From Sulfurovaceae bacterium (lineage in GTDB: Bacteria; Campylobacterota; Campylobacteria; Campylobacterales; Sulfurovaceae): DNA of 64,000 nt. The stretch covers positions 1 to 64,000 of the forward strand of contig JADGDQ010000002.1 in assembly GCA_016744805.1 (NCBI GenBank), given 5' to 3'. A program made the position numbers and the translations under genes. The first letter of the stretch is position 1, and each line of letters opens with the position of its first letter. Under the pieces are notes generated by a model. That model did no database searches. It saw only the letters and a list, made by a program, of their open reading frames with translations, and was not told where the DNA came from. Of this stretch, positions 44,632-54,000 are shown piece after piece.

Positions 44632-46247
44632 AATTCATCTCTCAATTTTTTTATATTTTCAATAGCATCTTCTAGCTCTTTTTTGTAGAGTGGTACTCGT
44701 GTATCATCGTGTGACTGAGGATTAAGTATTAACGCTTTAAACTCTTCTAACATTATTAATGTTTTATTTAATCCAACTATTTCATTCTTTGAAAAATCTT
44801 TAAATCTTTTTAATTCAGTTCGTATAGTTCCTATTGTTTTTTTGTCTTCTTGACTTTCTAATTGACTTAAATCAAATTCTATAAATTTATCAAATTCATC
44901 AAAATTAACTAAGTTTCTAACTCGCTCAACTATATTTTCTTTTTCACTTAAAGAACCACTAGTTTTTGCTTTATCTATCAGTGTTTGTAGATTTTTTGTC
45001 TCACTGCATGATAAATCTCTATGATGACACACAAGAGCTTTCAATAATCTCTCTGCTTCTTTGCGTAGATAGTTAGCACAAGCTGAATAATCATGTTTTT
45101 TTAAATAATATTCTGCTTTTTCAAAATAGTCTCTATGTGGTAATATCAAAGGCTTTTCATACTCTCCCTCACTATCCAAATACATCTCAAAATATTTCCA
45201 TTTATTTTTTTCTACATAGTTAAACTTCTGTTTAGCCATTTCAAAAAAAGCTTTATCATGCGTAAGTATGATTTTTTGATACTCTTTCAAAGTTTCATCA
45301 TTGAGTAAAATATCTAAAACTTTATCACGATTACTCATATCTAAAGATACTAATAAATCATCAAGTACCAAAAACTTTAAAGGACTATTTTTGAGTTTTG
45401 TTTTCGTTATTGCGAGTCGTACAGACAGAGCAATGGCTGTAAGTTTTGCTTCATTAAAATAACTTTGAGGTCTTAATATAGGTTTATCAGGACTCTCATT
45501 TTTTAAAACAGTAAGCTCTATTTTGATTTTAGGTTTATCAAAAATTTGAGTTTCATATTTACCATCTTTAACCAATAATACTAATTTCATATCTTCATAA
45601 TTAAATGCTTTTAAATAAGTATTGGCTGGTTCATTTATATTTAAAACAATATCTTTTAAACTATTGTTAAAACTTTTCAATTTAGTTTGTAATTCAAGAT
45701 AATCATCTTTATCAGCTCTTACTCTTGGCTTCCTATCTTCTAGTTTTACTATCTCTTGCCAAAGTTCATTAAGTCCAATAAGATGTAATATTTCATATTC
45801 AAACAAATCAAATAAATCTATATCGGCTTTATGGAAGAAGTTAAAAAAACGAAATAGATATTTGTAATTGATGAAATCGCTTGTAGCAAGAGTATCTTCT
45901 ATTAATAAGTTTGAACTATTGTTTTTAACTGTAATTGTATCTTTTGAGATAATCACTTCCTCACTCTCTTCATCTACAAATAACTCTATTTTTGAATCAT
46001 TCTCATCTGCATAGATATTAACCAATGAACTATGGTTGGGAGTAGTTAGGGTTGAGTGTGTAAAATATTTTCTTATTTTATCCTTATCTTTTTTACTGCT
46101 CTGCAATAGTGTATATAAAGCCCAATATATCGTACTCTTACCACTTCCATTTTCTCCATATACCAATACATTTTTACTCTCAAAATTCAATGCTTCTACT
46201 TTATCAAAAAATTTAAAATTCTTTATCTCTAATTTATTTATTTTCAT
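44628..46247 (-). CDS. RecF/SMC-like ATPase A of the defence island
   Basis: The 539-residue ATPase has Walker A VYGENGSGKSTIYWALYTL (about 28-46), Walker B LKFLVLDDLLVSLDMSNR (near 300), H-loop ILTHDKAFFEM, and a C-terminal helical domain with YSACANYLRKEAERLL and LNPQSHDDTRVPLYKKELEDAI. There is no zinc hook or long coiled coil. It is directly coupled to the full methyltransferase (stop and start share one base) and to the truncated one (ATGA). It probably works with the methyltransferase in one complex. Compared with ATPase B it has about 100 extra residues in the middle. Confidence 0.75.
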   Translation of the reverse strand: MKINKLEIKNFKFFDKVEALNFESKNVLVYGENGSGKSTIYWALYTLLQSSKKDKDKIRKYFTHSTLTTPNHSSLVNIYADENDSKIELFVDEESEEVIISKDTITVKNNSSNLLIEDTLATSDFINYKYLFRFFNFFHKADIDLFDLFEYEILHLIGLNELWQEIVKLEDRKPRVRADKDDYLELQTKLKSFNNSLKDIVLNINEPANTYLKAFNYEDMKLVLLVKDGKYETQIFDKPKIKIELTVLKNESPDKPILRPQSYFNEAKLTAIALSVRLAITKTKLKNSPLKFLVLDDLLVSLDMSNRDKVLDILLNDETLKEYQKIILTHDKAFFEMAKQKFNYVEKNKWKYFEMYLDSEGEYEKPLILPHRDYFEKAEYYLKKHDYSACANYLRKEAERLLKALVCHHRDLSCSETKNLQTLIDKAKTSGSLSEKENIVERVRNLVNFDEFDKFIEFDLSQLESQEDKKTIGTIRTELKRFKDFSKNEIVGLNKTLIMLEEFKALILNPQSHDDTRVPLYKKELEDAIENIKKLRDEL

Positions 46248-49200
46248 TACAAACTCTCTTTTATTGGTTTAATTAATTCTTTAAAATGTATATCTATCAA
46301 AATCAAATTATTACGAATTTTATTATAAGGTTCTCTAAGTGTTTGGTAGCTTTGATGAATTATTTCAATAGATTTATCTTTATCAAGTCCTTCAATAGAA
46401 GCATAATCCTCTTTTGCATATTCTATAAATTTGATATATCCTTTCTCTTTTTCAAATTGAATAAGTCTGTTCTCAAACTCCTCCCCAAAATAAAGCTCAT
46501 AAACCATAGCATCCAGCACCTCTTCAAATTTATTGATAATATGAGAGTTTGGTACATATTCATTTATCGGCTCATCCAAAGTTTTAAGAAGCATAATATA
46601 ATCCACCAAAATCTCAAAGGGTTTTTGGGCTTCTTTTGAGATTTGTGGGATTGGGAGTTGTTCAACATAAATTTTTTTCCATCTATTTGTTCCCACTCCT
46701 GACTCTGCACATATAAAATTAAAATACCAAAATACTACTTTTGAGTTTAAAAGTGCCAATAGATATTTTAAATTTTCTCCACTTATGAAAAAGACTGTCA
46801 TCTCTAATAAATATTTAGAGCTATCCAATGTAAATTTTGGATTATCAGTTAATTCTAACCACATAATTTTTTCTTTTTCAAACTCTTCTAAATAAGCACA
46901 ATTTCTAAGGTTATAAGGAGTAACACCCTTATCACTTCTTTTTTCTAATTTATCTATATATTTATCTAAATGCTCTTTGATTATAGGATATTCATTTATA
47001 TCTATAGGTGGATTATTGTGTATATTAATCAACCACTTATCAGCAAATTCATACTCATATCTCTTAACATCTCTTCCTCTAAGTAGTGGCTTGATAACTT
47101 CACTATTTTTAATATCTTTAGCGATTAATTCATCTTTGATTTTTCCATCAATTATAAACGCTTCGTTAAATCCTGTTTTAATACCTGATTTAATCTCTAT
47201 ATTCCACTCTTTTAGTATTGGACCTTTTTTTTCCATTATCTTTTTAATGGCTAACTCTTTTTGATTCATAAATATAAATCCATCCTCATCCAAATCATCT
47301 TGAGGATAAGAAAAGCCTTTTTGAGAGATAAAGTTCTCTAAAACCTCACCTTTCCTATAGGATTTATCCACATCACAATAAGTAAAGCTTTTGGATGAGG
47401 CTGAAGCCCCACTTCCGATTTTTTTGTAACTGAAAATTGATGTAGCTACAGTAGCACTGTCAAATATCTGAATATCCTTGAAATCTATATACTCTAGTAT
47501 AGTAGTATTGTCCAACACAAACTCTCTAAACTGCTTGCCATATTTGGCTCTTGTGTATTTGTTTGAGGTGATATAACTTAGTATTCCATGTTCTTTGAGC
47601 AATCTATATCCTTGTTCAAAAAAGTAGATATAGAGGTCGGCTGTGCCGTTGTAGGATTGGTATCCCTCTATCTTGAGTCTCTCTTTGATGGCTTTTATCT
47701 TTTCGTGGCGGACATAGGGGGGATTGCCTATGACGACATCAAAACCACCATTGTTCATCACATCTGCGAAATATATCTTGTAGAAAAAGAGTTCTGTAGT
47801 AGGGCGTTGTTTTATATTTTCTATGATCTCAATAGTCTTGTTTGCTTTTTCTATAATCTCTGCTTGCTTTTTACTAAGACCATTGAAGAGGTTGACATTG
47901 GATATTTGGCTCTCTTTTTCATCTTGTTTATCTTTGAGTTTACTATCTAGTATCTCGTCAATCTCTTTTTCTATGGTCTCTTGGAGTGCTTGCTTTTTAT
48001 CGTTGTTGGCAGTTAGGTAAAAATCATTCAGAAGCTTTTGAATATTTTTTATCTTTTTGCGATTATTACCCATAAGGCTCTGTTCATTGGCTAATGGGTC
48101 AAAGCCGTCTATAGTCTCTAGCAGGCTGTTGCCTACCATTATCTTATAAAATAGATTTGGTAGAGGGCTAGGAGTCTCCTCGTCCACGACGATACTCAGC
48201 CAAAACCTGAGCTTGGCTATCTCCACAGCACTAGGCTCTATATCCACACCATAGATACTGTTTTGTATGACTGTTCTCTTGAGGTTTTGGGTTGACTCGT
48301 CACTCACAATCTCTAGGAGTGATACTATCTCATGGAGCATTCCCATAGGAAAAGCACCCGAACCTATAGCAGGATCTAGCACCTTGATCGCTACTAGGCT
48401 CTCTTTGAGTTTGGTTTTGTCTAGCGTGCTTAACTCCTTTTTGAGTACAAAATCCCTGAGTGCTTCTCTCGTCCCCATCTCGCAGGAGAATAGATAATTG
48501 ATGATAGACTCCTGACACATATAATGCACTATCTCTCTAGGAGTATAAAAAGCCCCTTTGTCTTTGCGGTCTTCGAGCAAGTCTTCAAAAACCCGACCTA
48601 GCATCTCAGGGTCGATGGCTACTTCGCTATCGTGGGGAGTATCCTCTATGACGGTAAAGTTATATTTGTCAAATGTATCAAATATCTGGCTCATCAACTC
48701 ATCATCTAGCTCATACTTCTCATGCTTGAAGATTGTATCTATCCTATCTCGCGTGAAAAGCCCACCATTGAGAAATGGCATCTTACACTCTAGCAACTCA
48801 AAATAATCATCGCTTTTTCGTCTATCGATATTGAGAGCATCGAAAAAGACAGGCTCTAAAATATCATGATAAAAGTTGCCATTTTCATTTCGATTTTTAA
48901 ATAGATGACTCATAAAGTTCTTTTTGCCATCCCCCCATTTTTCTATACTCCCTAGCCAACCTTTTTTTTGCAAAAAATAGAGAAATACAATCCTTCCCAA
49001 TAGCTTTTTTGTAAATGAACTTTTTTCTATCTCTTCATCAAAGTAGTATCGCTCAGTTAGATAATTCATACTCTCTTTGTATAGACTCTTGTACTCATAA
49101 AAAAACTCTTTAGATACCTTCTCGACAGAGAAAGCACCCTCCAATATCTCTTGGGTTATCCTACCCCTACCCAAAGCCCCTATCTGCTCTTTGGCTGTTT

Positions 49201-49630
49201 TGGTGGCTATACCTTCACCCAAGACATAGCTATATCGTTTGGCATTGGTTCTTTGTGTCTGTTTGCCATCTTTGAAATCATACGATACAAAAGTAAGTCT
49301 CCATACAGGACTATCCTCGTGATGGATAACAACTAAAACAGTATCTTTTAGTATTGGTTTTGCCAATTTACTTATCACTTGTGAAAAGCCCACTCTTTTG
49401 TTTTCTATATGAGGTGTTTTTGATTTTAGCAGAAGTACCCCTATTTCAGAATTATCATCCAAAAATGCTTCACCAAAATATCTATACTCACTAATATGTT
49501 TTTTATCACTCTCATCTAAATGGTCATTTCTATATCTACTATCTATCATCTCTATATCATCAAATGTCTCATGTAAAAATGTTACAAATATATCTTCATC
49601 AAATCGTTTACCCAAAAATTCTAAATTCAT
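46247..49630 (-). CDS. Large Eco57I-type N6-adenine methyltransferase (type IIG / BREX-like)
   Basis: The 1127-residue protein has an N-terminal domain (1-200, with WRLTFVSYDF and TNAKRYSYVLGEG) found in Eco57I-type enzymes, a helical linker, SAM motif I VLDPAIGSGAFPMGML (417-432) and motif II YGVDIEPSAVEIAKLR. Motif IV is VVIGNPPYVRHEKI (NPPY at 636-639). A C-terminal target-recognition region follows (about 760-1010). I could not find a convincing PD-(D/E)XK nuclease motif, so cutting may depend on the PLD-helicase upstream. GGAG stands before the ATG. G+C falls from about half in the part coding for the middle of the protein to about a quarter in the part coding for the C-terminal specificity region. 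Confidence 0.85.
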   Translation of the reverse strand: MNLEFLGKRFDEDIFVTFLHETFDDIEMIDSRYRNDHLDESDKKHISEYRYFGEAFLDDNSEIGVLLLKSKTPHIENKRVGFSQVISKLAKPILKDTVLVVIHHEDSPVWRLTFVSYDFKDGKQTQRTNAKRYSYVLGEGIATKTAKEQIGALGRGRITQEILEGAFSVEKVSKEFFYEYKSLYKESMNYLTERYYFDEEIEKSSFTKKLLGRIVFLYFLQKKGWLGSIEKWGDGKKNFMSHLFKNRNENGNFYHDILEPVFFDALNIDRRKSDDYFELLECKMPFLNGGLFTRDRIDTIFKHEKYELDDELMSQIFDTFDKYNFTVIEDTPHDSEVAIDPEMLGRVFEDLLEDRKDKGAFYTPREIVHYMCQESIINYLFSCEMGTREALRDFVLKKELSTLDKTKLKESLVAIKVLDPAIGSGAFPMGMLHEIVSLLEIVSDESTQNLKRTVIQNSIYGVDIEPSAVEIAKLRFWLSIVVDEETPSPLPNLFYKIMVGNSLLETIDGFDPLANEQSLMGNNRKKIKNIQKLLNDFYLTANNDKKQALQETIEKEIDEILDSKLKDKQDEKESQISNVNLFNGLSKKQAEIIEKANKTIEIIENIKQRPTTELFFYKIYFADVMNNGGFDVVIGNPPYVRHEKIKAIKERLKIEGYQSYNGTADLYIYFFEQGYRLLKEHGILSYITSNKYTRAKYGKQFREFVLDNTTILEYIDFKDIQIFDSATVATSIFSYKKIGSGASASSKSFTYCDVDKSYRKGEVLENFISQKGFSYPQDDLDEDGFIFMNQKELAIKKIMEKKGPILKEWNIEIKSGIKTGFNEAFIIDGKIKDELIAKDIKNSEVIKPLLRGRDVKRYEYEFADKWLINIHNNPPIDINEYPIIKEHLDKYIDKLEKRSDKGVTPYNLRNCAYLEEFEKEKIMWLELTDNPKFTLDSSKYLLEMTVFFISGENLKYLLALLNSKVVFWYFNFICAESGVGTNRWKKIYVEQLPIPQISKEAQKPFEILVDYIMLLKTLDEPINEYVPNSHIINKFEEVLDAMVYELYFGEEFENRLIQFEKEKGYIKFIEYAKEDYASIEGLDKDKSIEIIHQSYQTLREPYNKIRNNLILIDIHFKELIKPIKESL
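46598..46644. repeat. 47-bp repeat, copy 2 (in the full methyltransferase)
   Basis: This is the partner of 43822-43868 (two mismatches). It marks the same C-terminal segment in the intact methyltransferase and supports a tandem (methyltransferase + ATPase) duplication with a period of about 2.8 kb. Confidence 0.8.
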
Positions 49631-49782
49631 CTATTTTCTCCTGTAACTATTTTATTATTTTATCCAATTCGTAACACTTGTTTGTAAAAACCATCTTGTT
49701 TATCTCCAATTTATGCTACCTTAATACAATTTGTACTATAAATAAATATCTTGAATTACCAATGCTATCTTAATAGGGGTAA

Positions 49783-49801
49783 TAAAAACTTTATGTTTTT
49801 A
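49783..49801. terminator. Short A/T hairpin within the island
   Basis: TAAAAAC / GTTTTTA with a 5-nt loop lies about 40 nt downstream of the BECR-like gene on the minus strand and upstream of the methyltransferase. It may separate the two halves of the island into two transcripts, or be part of a structured element with the G+C-rich islet next to it. Confidence 0.35.
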
Positions 49802-49804
49802 CAA

Positions 49805-49842
49805 GTGGCGTTTCGTCCTGCCGTATGGGCGACCAACTCCCT
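49805..49842. other. G+C-rich islet of unknown nature
   Basis: These 38 bases have 24 G or C (63%), in a genome near one third. They stand in the only real gap (49631-49841) inside the defence island and touch the stop of the BECR-like gene. No tRNA, promoter or coding sense is evident. It could be a dispersed repeat, a recombination scar or a structured RNA segment. Confidence 0.4.
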
Positions 49843-50405
49843 CAAAACCATTCCAAACCATTGGGTGCTTCTTCTTTATACTCTTTTAACTGTTTTTCAT
49901 ATCTTCGTATCTCACTACGATAAATCAAATATGACGAGACCAAAAATTTATCATTGGTATGGCTCAATTTTCGTATAATCACCAAAAAATCTTTTTTGAT
50001 ATGCCAAATAATAAGATTAACCTTATTCTCTCTTTTTTGATAAAAATACTCTATATCATCATCTGTTTGCCAATTATCTATAAGTATTTTTATCCAATGT
50101 ATTCGTTTTGCTCTTGCTTCATCATATTTTCTATTTTTTTCTATCTTGTCTGGACATGGATTATTTTTATGCTTTACTTTGTTTTCTGTTATGGTAATAA
50201 TATGCCAAAACCTTTCTGGTTTAGAAACATTGTTTCCGAAAGGACAAGGACATAGTTTATCAGCTTTGACATCTATATCAAAAGAAATATCTTCTTTTTG
50301 TAAAATAGTTTGATTATCTATAAAATCTCTTTTGAAAATATTAAAAAGCTTTTCTATTCCCTCTTTATTGAGTGTCTTGATATTAAAATCTGTTAAAATA
50401 AACAC
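49842..50405 (-). CDS. Putative BECR-fold (RelE/barnase-like) nuclease
   Basis: The 187-residue protein begins with GTG, which overlaps the DUF3800 stop (TAGTG). The N-terminus has a Cys-containing CPCPFGNN segment and then RFWHIITITENKVKHK. The second half (ARAKRIHWIKILIDNW..., LIIWHIKKDFLVIIRKL...KFLVSSYLIYR) has the strand order and spacing seen in phage-type barnase/EndoU/ColicinE5/RelE-like nucleases (PBECR). No named family is certain. In this setting, between DUF3800 and a methyltransferase, it would fit as a toxic effector. Confidence 0.5.
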   Translation of the reverse strand: MFILTDFNIKTLNKEGIEKLFNIFKRDFIDNQTILQKEDISFDIDVKADKLCPCPFGNNVSKPERFWHIITITENKVKHKNNPCPDKIEKNRKYDEARAKRIHWIKILIDNWQTDDDIEYFYQKRENKVNLIIWHIKKDFLVIIRKLSHTNDKFLVSSYLIYRSEIRRYEKQLKEYKEEAPNGLEWF

Positions 50406-51076
50406 TATTTACTCACCAATAGCCATCTAAAAATATTAAATTTTTCAATCCAAGGAGCTGTGCTTATCAATTCATATCCTAGTTTAAATTCTAAATATTC
50501 AATTATAAAGTTTTTAATTGGGCTTATATGTTCTATATCTTTCCTATTTTTATAGGCGATAGCACCTATAAATAGGTCACACACTTGTAATATTTGCGAC
50601 TCTTGTGATTGTATAATAAATATATCTGTACTTCCTTTATGGTTAAAAATCTTTTTCATTTTTGCTATTCTTTTGCCTCCATTTATATCTTTGTAATCAA
50701 GATAAATTTTATAATTATTTTGACTCTCTATAAAATTTTTAATGGTATAGTGATAAACAATATAATAAAACTCATCAAAGCTATATCCATATTGTTTATG
50801 AAGTGCTTCTTTTTTATTTGGGATAAAAGTAGCTTTAAAGAGCATATCACTCTCAAAAAAATAATCAATAAGTTCGATATAAAACTCTTTTTGTTTAGCC
50901 AAAACTTTTGTCCATTTTAGTTCATTATAATAGCTATGATTGTATTTTATAGTTTTTATATGCCTATTGATTTCTTCAACTTTATCTTCGGCGATACATA
51001 TCGCTCCATTTACCATTACATTAGATTTGTCATTGAGTAGATGATTACTCTCATCACAAAATATTTTATAATTCAT
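50405..51076 (-). CDS. DUF3800 protein (RNase H-like fold, defence-associated)
   Basis: The 223-residue protein starts MNYKIFCDESNHL, the FxDES signature of DUF3800, and has ELKWTKVLAKQKEFYIELIDYFF, IYLDYKD and SQESQILQVCDLFIGAIAYKNR, with the second acidic site in QVCDLFIG. DUF3800 proteins are common in defence islands and are predicted to have an RNase H-like fold with acidic active site. It abuts the PLD-helicase gene with no gap and overlaps the next gene by one base. Confidence 0.82.
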   Translation of the reverse strand: MNYKIFCDESNHLLNDKSNVMVNGAICIAEDKVEEINRHIKTIKYNHSYYNELKWTKVLAKQKEFYIELIDYFFESDMLFKATFIPNKKEALHKQYGYSFDEFYYIVYHYTIKNFIESQNNYKIYLDYKDINGGKRIAKMKKIFNHKGSTDIFIIQSQESQILQVCDLFIGAIAYKNRKDIEHISPIKNFIIEYLEFKLGYELISTAPWIEKFNIFRWLLVSK

Positions 51077-54000
51077 CTATTTTTCTCCCCTAAAAGTCTC
51101 TGATAATTTCACTCTAATATCTACTATATCAAAGAGTGAAACTTTATTTTTTTTCTTATTTTTTTCCAAAATTTCTTTTAAAACTTTACTGCTATTTTCA
51201 TCTCTATTACCCTTTAGAGCAAGGATTTTATCTATATCTATTATACTCAAAACTCCATCTTGGAGAGCTACTTTATATGTTTTAAATAATACTTTATCTA
51301 TCACTCCACTTCTCAACCACTCTTTGAGTAAAAAGACAACCTTTTCTGATATTTTATCTGATATTTTACCCTCTGCTTTATCTTGTTTTTTGCGTTCAAT
51401 CTCATCTTCTATAAACTTTATAACCCTTGAAGTATCTATCTCTTCACACTCTATAGCTTTTTCAGTTCTATCAGCTTGAAGTGCTTTTGCCATAGTGACA
51501 AAAGTAATAGGTTTAATATCTTTTTGGCTAAGAGATAGATACCTTTTATTTTTATTTACTTCTAATGCTATATAGCTATTTTTTACTTCACCTAGCCTAC
51601 ATACAGAGGGGTTTTCTAGTTTTTTTATGGCTTCAAATTCTGCTTTATTGTTATCTCTAAATTCTCTTAGTTCTTCTAAGTAATCTAATGTTTCATCTCT
51701 CTCATTGAGTTCTTTTTGGTACTCATCAAAGAGTGTTACACTCCCTACAACTTCTTGAGTAGAATAGATTTGATTATCTTCTCCCATCATACTATGAGAA
51801 GATTGTAGCTTGACAAAGGCTTTTTGTGAGAGTTTCAAGACGGTTTCTATCTCTTCTGTAGGTTTAAAATTATGAATATATATAAAATCTTCTTTTGTAC
51901 CAATACGATTGACTCGTCCTATTCGTTGTATAAGTTTGGTTGCATTCCATGGAATATCATAGTTATAAATAATATTACTTCGGTGTAGGTTGATACCCTC
52001 TGCTAAAGTATCAGTGGTCACTATCATATTATAGTCATTTTTTTGCTTCTCTATTGAATAGTTTGCATCAAAATTCTCTTGTATCTTTTGCTTTATCTCT
52101 TCACGATTTTGGCTTGTAACAAAAAGTATTTTATCACTGTTTATGCTCTTTTTTATATATTCTAAAGTATCTATAGACTCTGTAAATACTACGATTTTTT
52201 TATTGTTTTTTACTAATTTTTCTTTTTTTACTTCTTCTTTAAATCTTGCTAGTTTTGGGTCTGTATCTATATTTTTCCATCTCTCTACAAGTCTCTGAAA
52301 TATAGTATAATCTTTGATTAAATCATCTAAAAAATTTTCTTTAAAATCATTTCTATTCAAAGTTCTAATTTTACCTTCATCATCTAATTTTTGGATAAAG
52401 TCTTCATAGTCTTCATCATTATTTTCATCATAATCTAAAATATCAGACGATTTTTTACCTAGATAGACTCTATTTTCTTTGAGGTTTGCAATAAAAGTCT
52501 CATAGCGTTTTAAGTGCCTAGCAATAGAGATTTTAAAGGCATCAAAAGAACTCTCAAATCGTTTAATAAGGAGGGTTTTCATAATCCCTGCTAATGGGTT
52601 TTTATCAAAGATATTAGAACTCTCTTTGGGATAGTGTTGTTCTCTAGCTTCCTTTGTGAGATAAGAAAGAGCATTAAATCGTGAATAGTCAAGTTCTTTG
52701 CTAATCTCTTTGGCAGTTATTTTAAAGATAATGGCTAACTCTTTATCTAGGCTATATTGATGCTCATTGGGTGCTAATACCTTTGGGATAGAAAGATTTT
52801 GCTTTTTTATATCTTTTTTGTACATATTATGATGACTAATATCATATCTTGTACGGCGTATCATTATTTCTCTAAGCACAGAGTCTCTAATCTCTTTTGA
52901 TAATTTTTTTAGGGCTATTGTATCTATGAGAGTATCAGCATTGATAATTGATTTAAACTCTAGCTCTTTTTGTTTGAAAAAGGCTTCTAAATTTCTACAA
53001 CTTTCTATGCTAGAAACTTTGGTATTTTGAAAGAGTGCAATTTGGTTATATAGGTCATTGGGTGTATTGTTTTGAGGCGTAGCAGAAAGAAGTATTACCT
53101 TTTTGTTTAGGCATATATTAGCTAATTGTTTGTATCTTGTAGCATTTTTATTTTTGAATTTATGTGATTCATCTACGATAATAAGTTGATACTCTTTAGC
53201 ATTTATTTTATGTAAAGAAGCTAAAGAGATAATAGTATAAGGAACAAATTCAAACTCTTGCATGGTCTCTTCCCATTGTATTTTTACAGCAGGAGGAATA
53301 ACAATGAGTACTTTTTGACTTAAAGTGCTTTCTATCTTTTTGAGAAGCATTGCAATAACAACTGTTTTACCAAGCCCCACCACATCTGATAAGAAAAAGC
53401 CATTATGAAGCTCTAGTTTTTCTATCCCCTCATTGACAGCTTCTATTTGATAGGAGAGTTTTTTGTACTCATTAGGTACGATAATACCCGCATCATTCAA
53501 AAAGTCAATACGAGTGCCAAAATGTTCTATAAGGAGTTTGATATAAAGCTGATAAGGTGTAATATTTTTGTTGCTAGGTAGTGGAGGTTTGAGATAAGGT
53601 CTAAAGTGCTTTTCAAAGTCATCTTCTGTAAGTTCTACAGACTCTTTCCATAAATCTTCAAAGAGCGTTAGGGCATCTTCTATATTTTTATTGTCTTTGA
53701 GTTCTGCGTTTATTTCTCTATTTTTTTCTAGTCCATTATGTGTAAGATTAGATGAACCAATAATCACAGAACCCAAATAGCTTTTACCACTTTTATCATG
53801 CTTTTGAATCCCCTCACTTCGCATAATATACATTTTGGAATGTACATCTCTATAGGGAGTAATTTTTATAGTTATTTTTTTAGATTGGATAAGCTCTTTC
53901 ATAGAGATAAAGTTATTATAGTTCTCATCACAAAACTCTATCTGAGCTTTAGCAAATTGCGATATAAGTTCTGAAGCTTCAAAGGTTGCTTTATCTGTAC

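Noticed and set aside
46247-49630. Calling the large methyltransferase a complete type IIG restriction enzyme
   Set aside because: I could not identify a convincing PD-(D/E)XK motif in the N-terminal 200 residues, so nuclease activity is not claimed.
49751-49978. 75-codon plus-strand frame across the G+C-rich islet
   Set aside because: Most of it lies antisense to the BECR-like gene and the islet does not look like coding DNA; kept as a sequence oddity only.
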